A DNA stretch of 44,438 nucleotides from Atopostipes sp963558565 (GTDB lineage Bacteria; Bacillota; Bacilli; Lactobacillales; Carnobacteriaceae_A): contig CAUWGX010000014.1 of the NCBI GenBank assembly GCA_963558565.1, positions 1 to 44,438 of the forward strand, written 5' to 3'. How positions within the stretch are numbered: the stretch's first letter is position 1; every line of letters starts with the position of its first letter. Under the pieces are notes generated by a model. The model searched no databases and was not told the DNA's origin. It saw only the letters and a program-made list of their open reading frames with translations. Both the position numbers and the translations under genes were made by a program. This document shows, piece by piece, positions 1 through 8,143 of the stretch.

Positions 1-2
1 AG

Positions 3-83
3 GAAGTGCTGAATGAATCAAACGATACAGACCGATGTAAATCCGAGTGTTCATTCAGTCAAGAAGCACAGCGATTGTTTTAA
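3..83 (+). CDS. C-terminal end of an upstream gene, unrecognised
   Basis: The frame is open from the left edge and stops at TAA 81-83, leaving about 26 codons. The peptide contains two cysteines three residues apart (CKSEC) and ends in AQRLF. I do not recognise it; the rest of the gene lies outside the window. It could also be a chance open frame, because 26 codons is short, but no other gene explains this stretch and the next gene starts only 57 bases later. Confidence 0.35.
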   Translation, partial: EVLNESNDTDRCKSECSFSQEAQRLF

Positions 84-139
84 AAGAAGATCCGGTATTT
101 AAGAAATGATTACTATATTGTTAAAGGAAGTGAACATTT

Positions 140-607
140 ATGGAAATTATTTTAGTACGACATGGAAAAACGGAAGAAAAACGAGAGGATTTAGAGGACC
201 TCGAACGTCATTTAACAGAAGAAGGAAAAGAAGAAGTGCAAAAGTTAATGCCAGCACTTAAAGAAAAACTGGAACCATTAGATGAACGAACCATCATTTT
301 ATGGTCGAGCCCAGCGACAAGAGCTCGAGAAACGGCTCAATTTGTGGCGGATGAGCTGCAGACTGAGATCAGCTCTATTCATGATTTTATTTATGAAGGG
401 GATTTTGGACAAATGAGTCATGAAGTCCAAAAAGTGGATGATCATGCTACACTATTGATGGTCGGTCATCAGCCTAATCTAGGTGAATGGACGAAGGATA
501 TGACAGGGGAAGATGTAAAGATCGGAAAAGGAGATATTCTTAATTTTAAAGTAACAAAGCAGTCACCGCTAGAAGCTGAATTGCAATGGAAAATAACAAA
601 CAACTAA
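140..607 (+). CDS. SixA-like histidine phosphatase
   Basis: A 155-residue protein of the histidine phosphatase (phosphoglycerate mutase-like) superfamily. The catalytic RHG motif is at residues 7-9 in LVRHGKTEE, and the second conserved histidine lies in VGHQPNLGEW near residue 109. Length and the motif VGHQPN match the SixA subgroup, whose E. coli founder dephosphorylates a histidine phosphotransfer domain or PTS protein; the substrate here is unknown. The start at 140 has an AAGGAAGTG ribosome site about nine bases upstream. The gene seems monocistronic and is closed by the hairpin at 674-716. Confidence 0.8.
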   Translation: MEIILVRHGKTEEKREDLEDLERHLTEEGKEEVQKLMPALKEKLEPLDERTIILWSSPATRARETAQFVADELQTEISSIHDFIYEGDFGQMSHEVQKVDDHATLLMVGHQPNLGEWTKDMTGEDVKIGKGDILNFKVTKQSPLEAELQWKITNN

Positions 608-673
608 TTAAGGAGGCAAATCTGTCTCAGGAAATGTAGATTAGTTTGACAAACGAAAACTCTATAAATGAGC

Positions 674-716
674 AAAAAACTCTATCCATACACGGAGTAG
701 GTGGATAGAGTTTTTT
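674..716. terminator. Bidirectional terminator between the SixA-like gene and degV
   Basis: AAAAAACTCTATCC and GGATAGAGTTTTTT form a perfect 14-bp stem, with a T run on both strands. It lies between two converging genes and can end both transcripts. A second copy of the left arm (650-665) could compete for the same right arm; see the findings. Confidence 0.85.
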
Positions 717-754
717 CGTTTGATGAATAAATTTTTATTCATATCTTTCCGAGG

Positions 755-1618
755 TCAAATTTCTATTTCTGAAAAGTTCGGTGTAATCGCAAACCCAATT
801 AAATCTGCTCCTGAATGCACACCGACAACACCAGCAACTTGATGGATTTCTCCAGTTTGTTCAGGATACTTCTGCAGTAATTCTTCGCGAACGTCCTCCG
901 CTCGTTTTAAAATATCTCCATGAGCAACTTCAACAATATAAGGATAATTTAAAGTGTCAATATAGTTAGAAACGAAAGACTTCATCGTATTAAAGGCTCT
1001 TTTTGAAGTTCGCACCATTTTTTCAACTTCAAAACCCTCCGTAGAAACTTTAACGATTGGTTTTATTTGAACAAGTTCTGCAAATTTTCCAACTAAACCT
1101 GGTACTCGACCACTTCTTGTTACATTGTCTAAACTTCCGAACAAAATATAAGCAACCGATCTTTCTCTTCCATATTCAAGTCTTTTTATAATTTGCTCAT
1201 ACGATTGGCCGGCATCGATTAATTTTTTAGCTTCTAGTACTAAATTCCGCGATAGAATAGAAACGAGTTCGGTGTCAAAAATAGAAATTTTCGAACGATC
1301 CACAGCATTGGCTGCCATTCGAGCGGTTTCAACGGCTCCTGAAATTTTAGAAGAGAGATGAATAGAAATAATTTTATCGTATTGATCCACAATTTCTTGA
1401 TACATTTCATAAAATGCACCGTAAGTAGGTTGGGAAGAAGTAGGGACACTTTCAGAAGCTTCCATCATTTTATAAAATTCTTCAGTGGATAGTTCAAACC
1501 CATCAGCATAAGCTACGCCATCAAATATTAACTCTAATGGCACTAAGTGAATGTTCAATTGCTCAGCTTCTGCTGGCGTTATATTACAACCTGTATCTGT
1601 GACTATACCTATATTCAT
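755..1618 (-). CDS. DegV family fatty-acid-binding protein
   Basis: A 287-residue protein matching the DegV family in length and layout. The N-terminal GIVTDTGCN motif is the conserved family start, SSQPTYGAF lies in the middle of the N-terminal lobe, and HLSSKISGA and TRSGRVPG are the other conserved blocks. Family members such as FakB bind a fatty acid and present it to the kinase FakA for incorporation into phospholipid; no fakA is present in this window. The start has a GAAAGGAAAAA ribosome site. It is transcribed alone, convergent with the SixA-like gene. Confidence 0.9.
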   Translation of the reverse strand: MNIGIVTDTGCNITPAEAEQLNIHLVPLELIFDGVAYADGFELSTEEFYKMMEASESVPTSSQPTYGAFYEMYQEIVDQYDKIISIHLSSKISGAVETARMAANAVDRSKISIFDTELVSILSRNLVLEAKKLIDAGQSYEQIIKRLEYGRERSVAYILFGSLDNVTRSGRVPGLVGKFAELVQIKPIVKVSTEGFEVEKMVRTSKRAFNTMKSFVSNYIDTLNYPYIVEVAHGDILKRAEDVREELLQKYPEQTGEIHQVAGVVGVHSGADLIGFAITPNFSEIEI

Positions 1619-1839
1619 TGATTTTTCCTTTCGTAGTTTTTATGATACTCTGCAAATTCATAATAGCACATTTTAAAGGGTTCTTCATTGATTAGGAAGG
1701 GATGTAAATAAGACAAAAGACTTTCTAGTGCGTTTACCACACATATAAAAAATATACAAAACAATTTTGTTAATCCAAAGATTCACGTTGTAAGCAATAG
1801 CAAATCTTTAGATAGAAGAAGGCTAAAATATGAAAATGA

Positions 1840-2048
1840 TTAAGAGGATGCATCGTCGTCATCATCGTCCATTAAGTTACTTATGGTCCTGCCAATGAGC
1901 ATTCCAATGGCAGGTGCCACCCAAACAAATGGAGTTGTCATGAATCCGGATAGGATACTGGCAATGATCATTCCTCCAATCATTCCGAAACTCATACCAT
2001 AAGTTGAATCGTCGTTTTTTCATCCTCCTGATTATTATTGCCGGCTAT
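1840..2048 (-). pseudogene. Small glycine-rich membrane protein, frameshifted
   Basis: Reading minus strand from a GGAGG site (2054-2058), an open frame begins at ATA (2048-2046) with the residues AGNNNQEDEK. It becomes continuous with a glycine-rich hydrophobic frame only if one A is added to the A6 run at 2015-2020, giving NDDSTYGMSFGMIGGMI and then an Asp-rich tail DDDDDDASS before TAA at 1842-1840. Such polar head, glycine-rich helix and acidic tail proteins of about 70 residues are common in Bacilli, with function unknown. As it stands only a 51-residue piece from ATG at 1995 could be made, without a clear ribosome site. Two defects, an ATA start and a frameshift, suggest a dead gene; a sequencing error is the alternative for the second. 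Confidence 0.5.
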
Positions 2049-2222
2049 TTTAATTCCTCCCTTAAATTCTTATGTTGTTATATATTTTTAAAGTAGACCA
2101 TTTTTGAGCGTTTTTAATTCTTGATGAGCTGCACCGACACCTAAAATTATTTTTAATGATAATAAAGGGAATTTCATTCAGTATATTTGGAGTAGAGATT
2201 CATTTCAAATATGAGCTAATAC

Positions 2223-2252
2223 TTGAGCTATTTGGGGTTTAAGTAGTATGAT
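2223..2252 (+). promoter_or_regulatory. Candidate sigma-A promoter for the GST gene
   Basis: TTGAGC (2223-2228) and TATGAT (2247-2252) are separated by 18 bases, about 30 bases upstream of the GST start. The stretch 1619-2284 otherwise holds only the broken small gene and AT-rich DNA. Confidence 0.45.
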
Positions 2253-2284
2253 GAAGTTACAATAAAAAGATAAGGAGTGTTGTT

Positions 2285-3073
2285 ATGTCGGATTATGAGC
2301 GACCAAAAGTATGGGAATGGGAAGACGAGAATACAGAGAAAAGTGGAAATCGTCCTACTGCAGGTAGTCGATTCGAACAAGAGTTGCCAGTAGGAGAGGC
2401 ACCGTTTCAGCTTTATTCATTAGGTACACCAAATGGGGTCAAAGCGACCATTATGTTTGAAGAGCTTAAAGAATTAGGCGTAGCGGATGCAGATTACGAT
2501 GTCTACAAAATTGATATCGGTGAAGGTGACCAGTTTGGTTCGGATTTTGTGGAGATCAACCCTAATTCAAAAATTCCAGCGATGGTTGATCAAAGCGAAG
2601 AACCGCGTTTGCGAATTTTTGAGTCGGCTTCTATTTTGCAGTATTTAGCGGAAAAATTTGGCAAGTTAATTCCTACTGATATCCGCGGACGGACAGAAAC
2701 AATGAACTGGTTGTTTTGGCAAATTGGTTCGGCCCCTTATGTGGGCGGTGGTTTTGGCCATTTCTTCAATTATGCGCCGGAGCCAATGAAATATCCCATT
2801 GACCGTTTTACCATGGAAACGAAACGTCAGTTAGATGTACTGGATAAAAATTTAGAAAATCGTACTTATATAGTCGGTGATGACTATACAATCGCCGATA
2901 TTGCGATCTGGTCTTGGTATGGCCAATTAGTTTTAGGTGACTTATACGAAGGCTCGGCTGAATTTTTAAATGTAGAAGAATATCCTCACCTTCTCGAATG
3001 GGCCAAACGAATCGCTGAACGCCCGGGTATTCAAAAAGGTCTGGAAGTCGAGTACCAGCCGTTGGATAAATAA
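2285..3073 (+). CDS. yghU: YghU-like glutathione S-transferase
   Basis: A 262-residue nu-class glutathione transferase. The N-terminal extension (residues 1-35, PKVWEWEDENTEKSG) before the thioredoxin fold is typical of YghU and YfcG relatives. LYSLGTPNGVKA begins the fold, NSKIPAMVD carries the cis-proline, and ESASILQYLAEK is the glutathione-gamma-glutamyl binding segment. The C-terminal helical domain includes DDYTIADIAIWSW. Family members act as glutathione-dependent disulfide reductases or peroxidases. Lactobacillales often import rather than make glutathione, so the natural thiol is uncertain. It has its own promoter and terminator. Confidence 0.88.
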   Translation: MSDYERPKVWEWEDENTEKSGNRPTAGSRFEQELPVGEAPFQLYSLGTPNGVKATIMFEELKELGVADADYDVYKIDIGEGDQFGSDFVEINPNSKIPAMVDQSEEPRLRIFESASILQYLAEKFGKLIPTDIRGRTETMNWLFWQIGSAPYVGGGFGHFFNYAPEPMKYPIDRFTMETKRQLDVLDKNLENRTYIVGDDYTIADIAIWSWYGQLVLGDLYEGSAEFLNVEEYPHLLEWAKRIAERPGIQKGLEVEYQPLDK

Positions 3074-3094
3074 AGTGTAAAAACAGGTGAAGAT

Positions 3095-3139
3095 CCCTTA
3101 TAGAATATCTGGAAGTGAGATATTTTATAAGGGTTTTTT
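3095..3139 (+). terminator. Terminator after the GST gene
   Basis: CCCTTATAGAATATCT pairs with AGATATTTTATAAGGG, a 16-bp stem with one G-U pair and a 7-base loop, followed by six T. Confidence 0.8.
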
Positions 3140-3256
3140 CTTTCTATATTAAAGAAAGTGTCAAAATTTTTTGTGAAAGAAGGACCTGAATGCTGATTAA
3201 AAATATTTTTAGCCGAACCAGGACGGTACATGGCGCGCTTTGAGGGTAATGAGTGA

Positions 3257-3285
3257 TTGAGCGCTTTAACGGTTTTCGCTATAAT
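3257..3285 (+). promoter_or_regulatory. Promoter of the pepV operon
   Basis: TTGAGC (3257-3262) and a perfect TATAAT (3280-3285) are spaced by 17 bases. The transcript would have a leader of roughly 85 bases before the dipeptidase start. The 3074-3376 gap holds this promoter and the GST terminator. Confidence 0.65.
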
Positions 3286-3376
3286 TTACAGAGGAAAATA
3301 AAAGGAAGAGGAGTGAATGGTGTTTTACCCGTTTTTACTCATTTTTAAAATTGAAAATTAAGGAGCAGATAAGTAG

Positions 3377-4717
3377 ATGGAAACAAAAGAAGTCATTAAT
3401 CATTTATTTTCAGATTATCAAGAAGATTTAGCCGCATTAGTCGCTATTGACAGTGTGTTAGACGAGAGTGGTCAGGCACCTTTTGGACAATCGATTCAAG
3501 CAGCTTTGGAGACGATCTTAGCGATTGCGAAAAAATTAGGCTTTGAAACGATGATTGATCCAGAAGGTTATTATGGTTATGCCGAGATTGGTACAGGAGA
3601 AGAATTATTTGGCGTTTTAGGGCATGTGGATGTTGTGCCTGCTGGTGATTTAGATAATTGGGAAAGTCATCCGTTCGAATTAACGGAAAAAGAGGGAAAA
3701 TTATTTGGACGTGGAACAGCGGATGATAAAGGCCCAATGCTGGCTTCAATGTATGCTTTGAAAGCAATTCTAGATGAAGGGTATTCATTGAATCAGCGGG
3801 TACGGTTTATTTTCGGTACAGATGAAGAATCTTTATGGCGTTGTATGGAAGCTTACACAGCAAAAGAAGAGTTGCCAACGATGGGCTTCACACCAGATTC
3901 ATCTTTCCCATTAACTTATGCAGAAAAAGGACTGATTGAGTATTACCTCCATACAGAGGAAGCTTCATCGATTCGCCTAGAAGGGGGCGGTCCATTAAAT
4001 GCGGTTCCTGAGCAAGCACGTGTGGATTATGATGAAGAGGTTGAGCAGGCTTTAAAAGAATTGGGCTATGACTATAAACACGTAGAGAATGATTTAGTCG
4101 TCTACGGAAAGGCTGTTCACGCGATGGCTGCGGATCAAGGCGAAAATGCGATTGTTTATGCGGCCAAAGCGCTACAACAAGCAGGAAAAAGCAATCAAAT
4201 GATTGACTTTATTGTCAATGTGCTAGCTGATCCAAATGGCGTCGGAATTTATGGAATCGTTGAAGACGAAGCTTCTGGGAAGTTAATGTTAACCGTCGGA
4301 AGTGTCGAATTTAGCGATCAAGCGCAAAAAGTAGGGATTGATATGCGTTTCCCTGTCAGCTACTCCAAAGAATTTATTGATAAAGGCTTAAAAGAAGTCA
4401 GTAAAAAGCAGCAAGTAGAGGTGGAAGATTATGATTACTTGCCTTCTGTTTATTTGGAACGCGATTCTGAATTAGTGAAAAGTTTAATGGCTGCTTATCA
4501 AAAAGTGACGGGCGACGAGGAATCAGCACCTCGATTAAGTGGAGGCGCAACTTATGCCCGAGCCATGGAAAACATTGTAGCTTTTGGCGCTTTATTGCCT
4601 GGAAAAGAAGAGACTGAACATCAGGCCAATGAAAATATTGTCGTGGAAGATATGAAAACAGCCATTGAAATTTATATCGAGGCTTTTATGAACTTAGTGG
4701 TGGAGGCTAAAGAATAA
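3377..4717 (+). CDS. pepV: PepV-like dipeptidase (M20 metallopeptidase)
   Basis: A 446-residue member of the M20 Sapep/PepV group. The first metal block is GHVDVVPAGD near residue 87, the second is GRGTADDKGPM around residues 114-124, and the catalytic glutamate pair is in FGTDEESLWR. NAVPEQA, VHAMA and LSGGATYARAM are further family blocks, the last carrying the C-terminal metal site. PepV enzymes cleave dipeptides in the cytoplasm, releasing amino acids from imported peptides. The stop codon overlaps the start of the downstream transporter by one base (TAATG), so the two are probably translationally coupled. It is slightly shorter than the about 470-residue PepV of lactobacilli. Confidence 0.88.
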   Translation: METKEVINHLFSDYQEDLAALVAIDSVLDESGQAPFGQSIQAALETILAIAKKLGFETMIDPEGYYGYAEIGTGEELFGVLGHVDVVPAGDLDNWESHPFELTEKEGKLFGRGTADDKGPMLASMYALKAILDEGYSLNQRVRFIFGTDEESLWRCMEAYTAKEELPTMGFTPDSSFPLTYAEKGLIEYYLHTEEASSIRLEGGGPLNAVPEQARVDYDEEVEQALKELGYDYKHVENDLVVYGKAVHAMAADQGENAIVYAAKALQQAGKSNQMIDFIVNVLADPNGVGIYGIVEDEASGKLMLTVGSVEFSDQAQKVGIDMRFPVSYSKEFIDKGLKEVSKKQQVEVEDYDYLPSVYLERDSELVKSLMAAYQKVTGDEESAPRLSGGATYARAMENIVAFGALLPGKEETEHQANENIVVEDMKTAIEIYIEAFMNLVVEAKE

Positions 4718-6252
4718 TGAAGAAATTTAAAATGCCAACAGCCTATACGATCGTTACCATTGCTTTGATTCTTACGGCTGTTTTATCTTATTTTGTCCCA
4801 CAATCAGTTGTCGATCCGGCAACTGGTGAAATTGTTTTTAATGCGATCTTTTCGAATGACGGAGGCATTCTACAGGGACAAGGACTGCAACCCTTTGGCT
4901 TATGGGACGTGGTGATGGCGCCCATTCAAGGGTTTCAATCGGGAGCAGACGTAGGAATTGGAATCCTAATGGCTGGTGGATTCCTATCTGTATTGAATTA
5001 TACCGGTGCTTTGGATGCCGGTATTGGTGCGATTTTAGGCAGATTTAAAGGGAGTCTTTTAATTGCGATTATGACGTTTGCCTTTGCGGTGTTAGGCACC
5101 TCTTTCGGTTTCTGGGAAGAAATCGTTGCATTTGTGGTCGTGATTGTGCCCACGTTTGTTTTAGCCGGTTATGATGTTATCGTTGGTTTAGGTGTTCTAT
5201 TTATTGGAGCAAGTATCGGAAATATGTCGAGTTTAGTGAATCCATTTTCTACCGGTGCTGCAGTATCAGCGATTGGGAACCCCGACTTATCCATCGGTTC
5301 TGGAATCATTTTACGATTTGTGATCTTTATTGTACTCTATATTATCGGAACGGCTTATCTGATCAATTACGCGAACAAGGTGAAAAAGGACCCTGCGAAA
5401 TCGGTCGTGCATGACGTGGAAGAGATTGAGACGCTGGTAGAAGAGGAAGGGTCGCTTCCGACATTTACGATGCGGCGAAAGGCTTCGGTCACCGTCTTTC
5501 TTGTGATCATTGTCTTAATGATTGTAGGTTTCATTCCTTGGGAAGAGTTACTGGGCCAAAGAGCTGCTGATATTGTTAATTCACCGATGAATGCTTTAGC
5601 GAGAATCCCGCTGATTGGGACTCTTTTAGGAGCGGCTCATATTTCACCGTTTGGTAGTTGGTATTTCAATGAATTTGCTTTTCTATTTTTTGCTGGATCT
5701 CTTCTTTTATTCTTTATTAATAAGATGAAAGAAACAGAATTCATTGATGTATTTACGGATGGGGTGAAGGACTTATTAGGCGTGGTGCTTATCCTAGCCA
5801 TTTCCCGAGGGATTGCGATTATTATGGGGGATGCCTCAGCAGGCATGTCGATTACTTTTATTTATTGGATCTCAACGGCTTTATCGAATGTACCGATCTG
5901 GATCTTCGGAGTGTTGGCAATGGGTGCTTATGTTTTGATTGGTATCTTTTTACAGTCGACGAGTGGTGTGGCCGGTATTACGATGCCTATTTTAGGGGCA
6001 GTAGCCTCCGCACTCTTTATTAATAGCGCGTTAGGTAGTGCAGGTGGTCAAATTATTTTGATCAGTGCCTTTACAGCAGGGGTTAACTTTGTGACCTCGA
6101 TCTATCCAACAGCGACGCTGATGGGCTCGATTGAATTGGTCAGTTTACCCTATGACCGCTATTTGAAATTTATGGTACCAATTATGGTTACTTTACTAGC
6201 TACCGCAGCAATTATTGTTGGTCTGGCTCCTTATTTAGGATTAGTTCAGTAA
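4717..6252 (+). CDS. YfcC/DcuC-superfamily transporter
   Basis: A 511-residue polytopic membrane protein of the YfcC family (C4-dicarboxylate anaerobic carrier superfamily). Twelve or so hydrophobic segments are visible, with the conserved FGFWEEIVAF and GNMSSLVNPFSTG in the first half and QSTSGVAGITMPI and SAFTAGVNFVTS in the second, consistent with an inverted-repeat fold. Members are annotated variously as carriers for dicarboxylates, basic amino acids or peptides; the substrate cannot be read from sequence. The one-base overlap with the dipeptidase suggests it handles a peptide or an amino acid product of that enzyme. A hairpin at 6455-6500 is the nearest terminator. Confidence 0.8.
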   Translation: MKKFKMPTAYTIVTIALILTAVLSYFVPQSVVDPATGEIVFNAIFSNDGGILQGQGLQPFGLWDVVMAPIQGFQSGADVGIGILMAGGFLSVLNYTGALDAGIGAILGRFKGSLLIAIMTFAFAVLGTSFGFWEEIVAFVVVIVPTFVLAGYDVIVGLGVLFIGASIGNMSSLVNPFSTGAAVSAIGNPDLSIGSGIILRFVIFIVLYIIGTAYLINYANKVKKDPAKSVVHDVEEIETLVEEEGSLPTFTMRRKASVTVFLVIIVLMIVGFIPWEELLGQRAADIVNSPMNALARIPLIGTLLGAAHISPFGSWYFNEFAFLFFAGSLLLFFINKMKETEFIDVFTDGVKDLLGVVLILAISRGIAIIMGDASAGMSITFIYWISTALSNVPIWIFGVLAMGAYVLIGIFLQSTSGVAGITMPILGAVASALFINSALGSAGGQIILISAFTAGVNFVTSIYPTATLMGSIELVSLPYDRYLKFMVPIMVTLLATAAIIVGLAPYLGLVQ

Positions 6253-6302
6253 AGGAAACACAGGAGGTAAGTATAGAAAAGTTTAGATTATAAATCATCT
6301 TT

Positions 6303-6443
6303 TTACCAATTACGATCAAGTAATTTTGTGACTGCTGAAAGAACCTCATGAAATAAACCATACACGGATTGATAGAAAATAAACCAAAGCAAGAGAGCTG
6401 AGAAATAACTAGCTCCCAAATAAAAAACGTATGGATCAATCAA
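6303..6443 (-). CDS. Possible small membrane protein or gene remnant
   Basis: Reading minus from a TTG at 6443, a 46-codon frame gives a plausible single membrane segment (YFSALLLWFIFYQSVYGLF) with a soluble tail ending in TKLLDRNW. There is no ATG start, and the only ribosome-site candidate (AGGGG) lies about 10 bases upstream within the stem at 6455-6490. It may be the end of a decayed gene or chance; the rest of 6253-6840 shows no solid gene. Confidence 0.2.
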   Translation of the reverse strand: MIDPYVFYLGASYFSALLLWFIFYQSVYGLFHEVLSAVTKLLDRNW

Positions 6444-6454
6444 AAATGATGTGA

Positions 6455-6500
6455 CCCCTAAAGTTAGAGTGAAAAATCTAACTTTAGGGGGTTATTTTTA
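6455..6500 (+). terminator. Strong hairpin terminator
   Basis: A perfect 14-bp stem, CCCCTAAAGTTAGA against TCTAACTTTAGGGG, with an 8-base loop, followed by a T-rich stretch. It lies about 200 bases beyond the YfcC stop and is the only convincing terminator for that operon. Confidence 0.75.
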
Positions 6501-6633
6501 CTTGGAAACCCGAGAAGACAGGTGAATGGATATGATAAAGAAGTTCTCGATAAATGAAGGGCAGAAGGTTCAGAAGACACTTATGAACCCATACCTATGA
6601 TTAGCTGACTTAGGAAATACTAGGTGATAATCT

Positions 6634-6792
6634 ATGGACATTGTAAAGCAATGGATCAACGAGAATTTTGATACGCAATATTTTGAAAACGAAGAAGTTG
6701 ATTTTAAAGATACGCACCTCTTTCCTTGTATTTTTTTATATGAGTGTCTTATATTCAATCGACTGTTAATCCCCATTGAATTCATTGATTAA
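6634..6792 (+). CDS. Hypothetical short ORF, 52 residues
   Basis: ATG at 6634 opens a 52-codon frame beginning MDIVKQWINENFD and ending IPIEFID. The acidic N-terminal half looks soluble and the C-terminal part is hydrophobic. The ribosome site (TAGGTGAT) is weak, and no family is recognised. It could be a decayed gene fragment in front of the dehydrogenase. Confidence 0.2.
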   Translation: MDIVKQWINENFDTQYFENEEVDFKDTHLFPCIFLYECLIFNRLLIPIEFID

Positions 6793-6858
6793 GAGTGATA
6801 GAATATATGTTAGCGGTTTCACTAGAAGAAAAATAACAAAATGAGAGGAAAGATACAA

Positions 6859-7815
6859 ATGAAAGGTTGGCAGTTTACCAAAACACACGAACCCTTAGAG
6901 TTGGTTGAGAAAGAAGATCCCAAGGCGCAAGCAGGACATGTAGTTATTGATACCGAAGCAGTAGGAATTTGCCATTCAGATGTGGGAGTACTTGAAGATG
7001 AAGGTTGGATGTCCTTACTAGATGTTCCTGTAATTATGGGTCATGAGAATGCGGGGACTATTTCTGAAGTGGGCGAAGGAGTAGAAGATTATGAGGTAGG
7101 CGAACGAGTCGCGATCTGTCCAACAGGTCCTTCGGGTAAAGCGCCTGGATACGCCTATGATGGTGGTTTTGGAACAAAAATACATGCTCCAGCTTCTGAT
7201 CTTGTGAAAGTCCCAGAAGGCCTTTCTTTTAAAGAAGCAGCCTCTGCAACAGATGCAGGGATGACTTCTTACCATGCGATCTTTACTCGTGGAAATGCTC
7301 AGCCAGATATGAAAATTGGTTTGGTCGGAATTGGCGGATTAGGTCAATTTGGCTTGCAGGCACTGATGGCTGAAGGATTTGAAGATGTTTACGCAGTAGA
7401 TATCAATGAAGAAGCACGTGAATTAGCTAAAGAATTAGGCGCAAAAAAAGTAGTTGCTGATGTGAAGGAACTAAAAGATGAAGAATTGGATTTGATCGTT
7501 GATTTTGCTGGTGCGGGCGATACAGTAAAAGATTCGGTTGAAACGGTTGGTTATAAAGGAACGGTTGTACTTGTTGGTATGGCGAGTTTAGAAGCAAGAG
7601 TCAATGTAACCGATTTTATCACAGGTTCCAAAAAATTAATTGCTTCTAATGGAGGGACTCCACAAGATATTGCAGATATCTATGAACTGATGTCCGCAGG
7701 TAAATTGACCCCCACTTTAACTGAAATTACTTTCGAGGAAATTCCGGAAGGGATTGAGAGACTAAAAAGAGGAGAAGTTACGGGGCGTCTTGTAGCTATT
7801 TATAATGAAAAATAA
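6859..7815 (+). CDS. Medium-chain dehydrogenase/reductase, alcohol dehydrogenase-like
   Basis: A 318-residue zinc-type MDR protein. Catalytic zinc residues are visible as C38 (GICHSD) and H62-E63 (MGHENAG). The Rossmann fold follows with VGIGGLGQFGLQ and an acidic residue in YAVDINEEA, which favours NAD(H) over NADP(H). The four-cysteine structural zinc lobe of classical alcohol dehydrogenases is missing, and the protein is shorter than usual. An ATG at 6841 is also in frame, but AGAGGA at 6844-6849 is well placed for 6859, which I chose. Substrate is unknown. It is monocistronic and ends at the hairpin at 7893-7933. Confidence 0.82.
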   Translation: MKGWQFTKTHEPLELVEKEDPKAQAGHVVIDTEAVGICHSDVGVLEDEGWMSLLDVPVIMGHENAGTISEVGEGVEDYEVGERVAICPTGPSGKAPGYAYDGGFGTKIHAPASDLVKVPEGLSFKEAASATDAGMTSYHAIFTRGNAQPDMKIGLVGIGGLGQFGLQALMAEGFEDVYAVDINEEARELAKELGAKKVVADVKELKDEELDLIVDFAGAGDTVKDSVETVGYKGTVVLVGMASLEARVNVTDFITGSKKLIASNGGTPQDIADIYELMSAGKLTPTLTEITFEEIPEGIERLKRGEVTGRLVAIYNEK

Positions 7816-7892
7816 ATATATATAATTGCTCACTGCATGATGAAAGTATAGTACGGCTTTCCATTATTTCTTATACAAAGAGGATACAAAGT

Positions 7893-7933
7893 AAAAAGAC
7901 GATTAACCAGTCGACCTGGTTAATCGTCTTTTT
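7893..7933. terminator. Bidirectional terminator after the dehydrogenase
   Basis: AAAAAGACGATTAACCAG pairs with CTGGTTAATCGTCTTTTT around the loop TCGAC at 7911-7914, an 18-bp stem with T runs on both strands. The remaining 7816-8143 region shows no gene. Confidence 0.85.
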
Positions 7934-8143
7934 AAATGATACAGTCTCAACACCTAAACATTCATCCGGAATTTTAAAAAAGCAAGCATCTTTTAAATTT
8001 TATGATAGACTAATAGTCTGTGTACTCCTTATGATATCGTTCAGGTCATCAGGAGATATTCCTATTAAGTAAGATACTTTTTTTAAAGACAAATATCCTA
8101 TAGTATAAGTGTTAGCTATAAAAGAAAGGAGCTCATTACTGGA

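Noticed and set aside
6264..6294. Orphan Shine-Dalgarno GGAGG after the YfcC gene followed by ATA
   Set aside because: The frame that follows stops after seven codons, so no gene can be supported.
6570..6785. Minus-strand 71-codon frame upstream of the dehydrogenase
   Set aside because: No ribosome site, no family resemblance and opposite to another weak frame; treated as chance.
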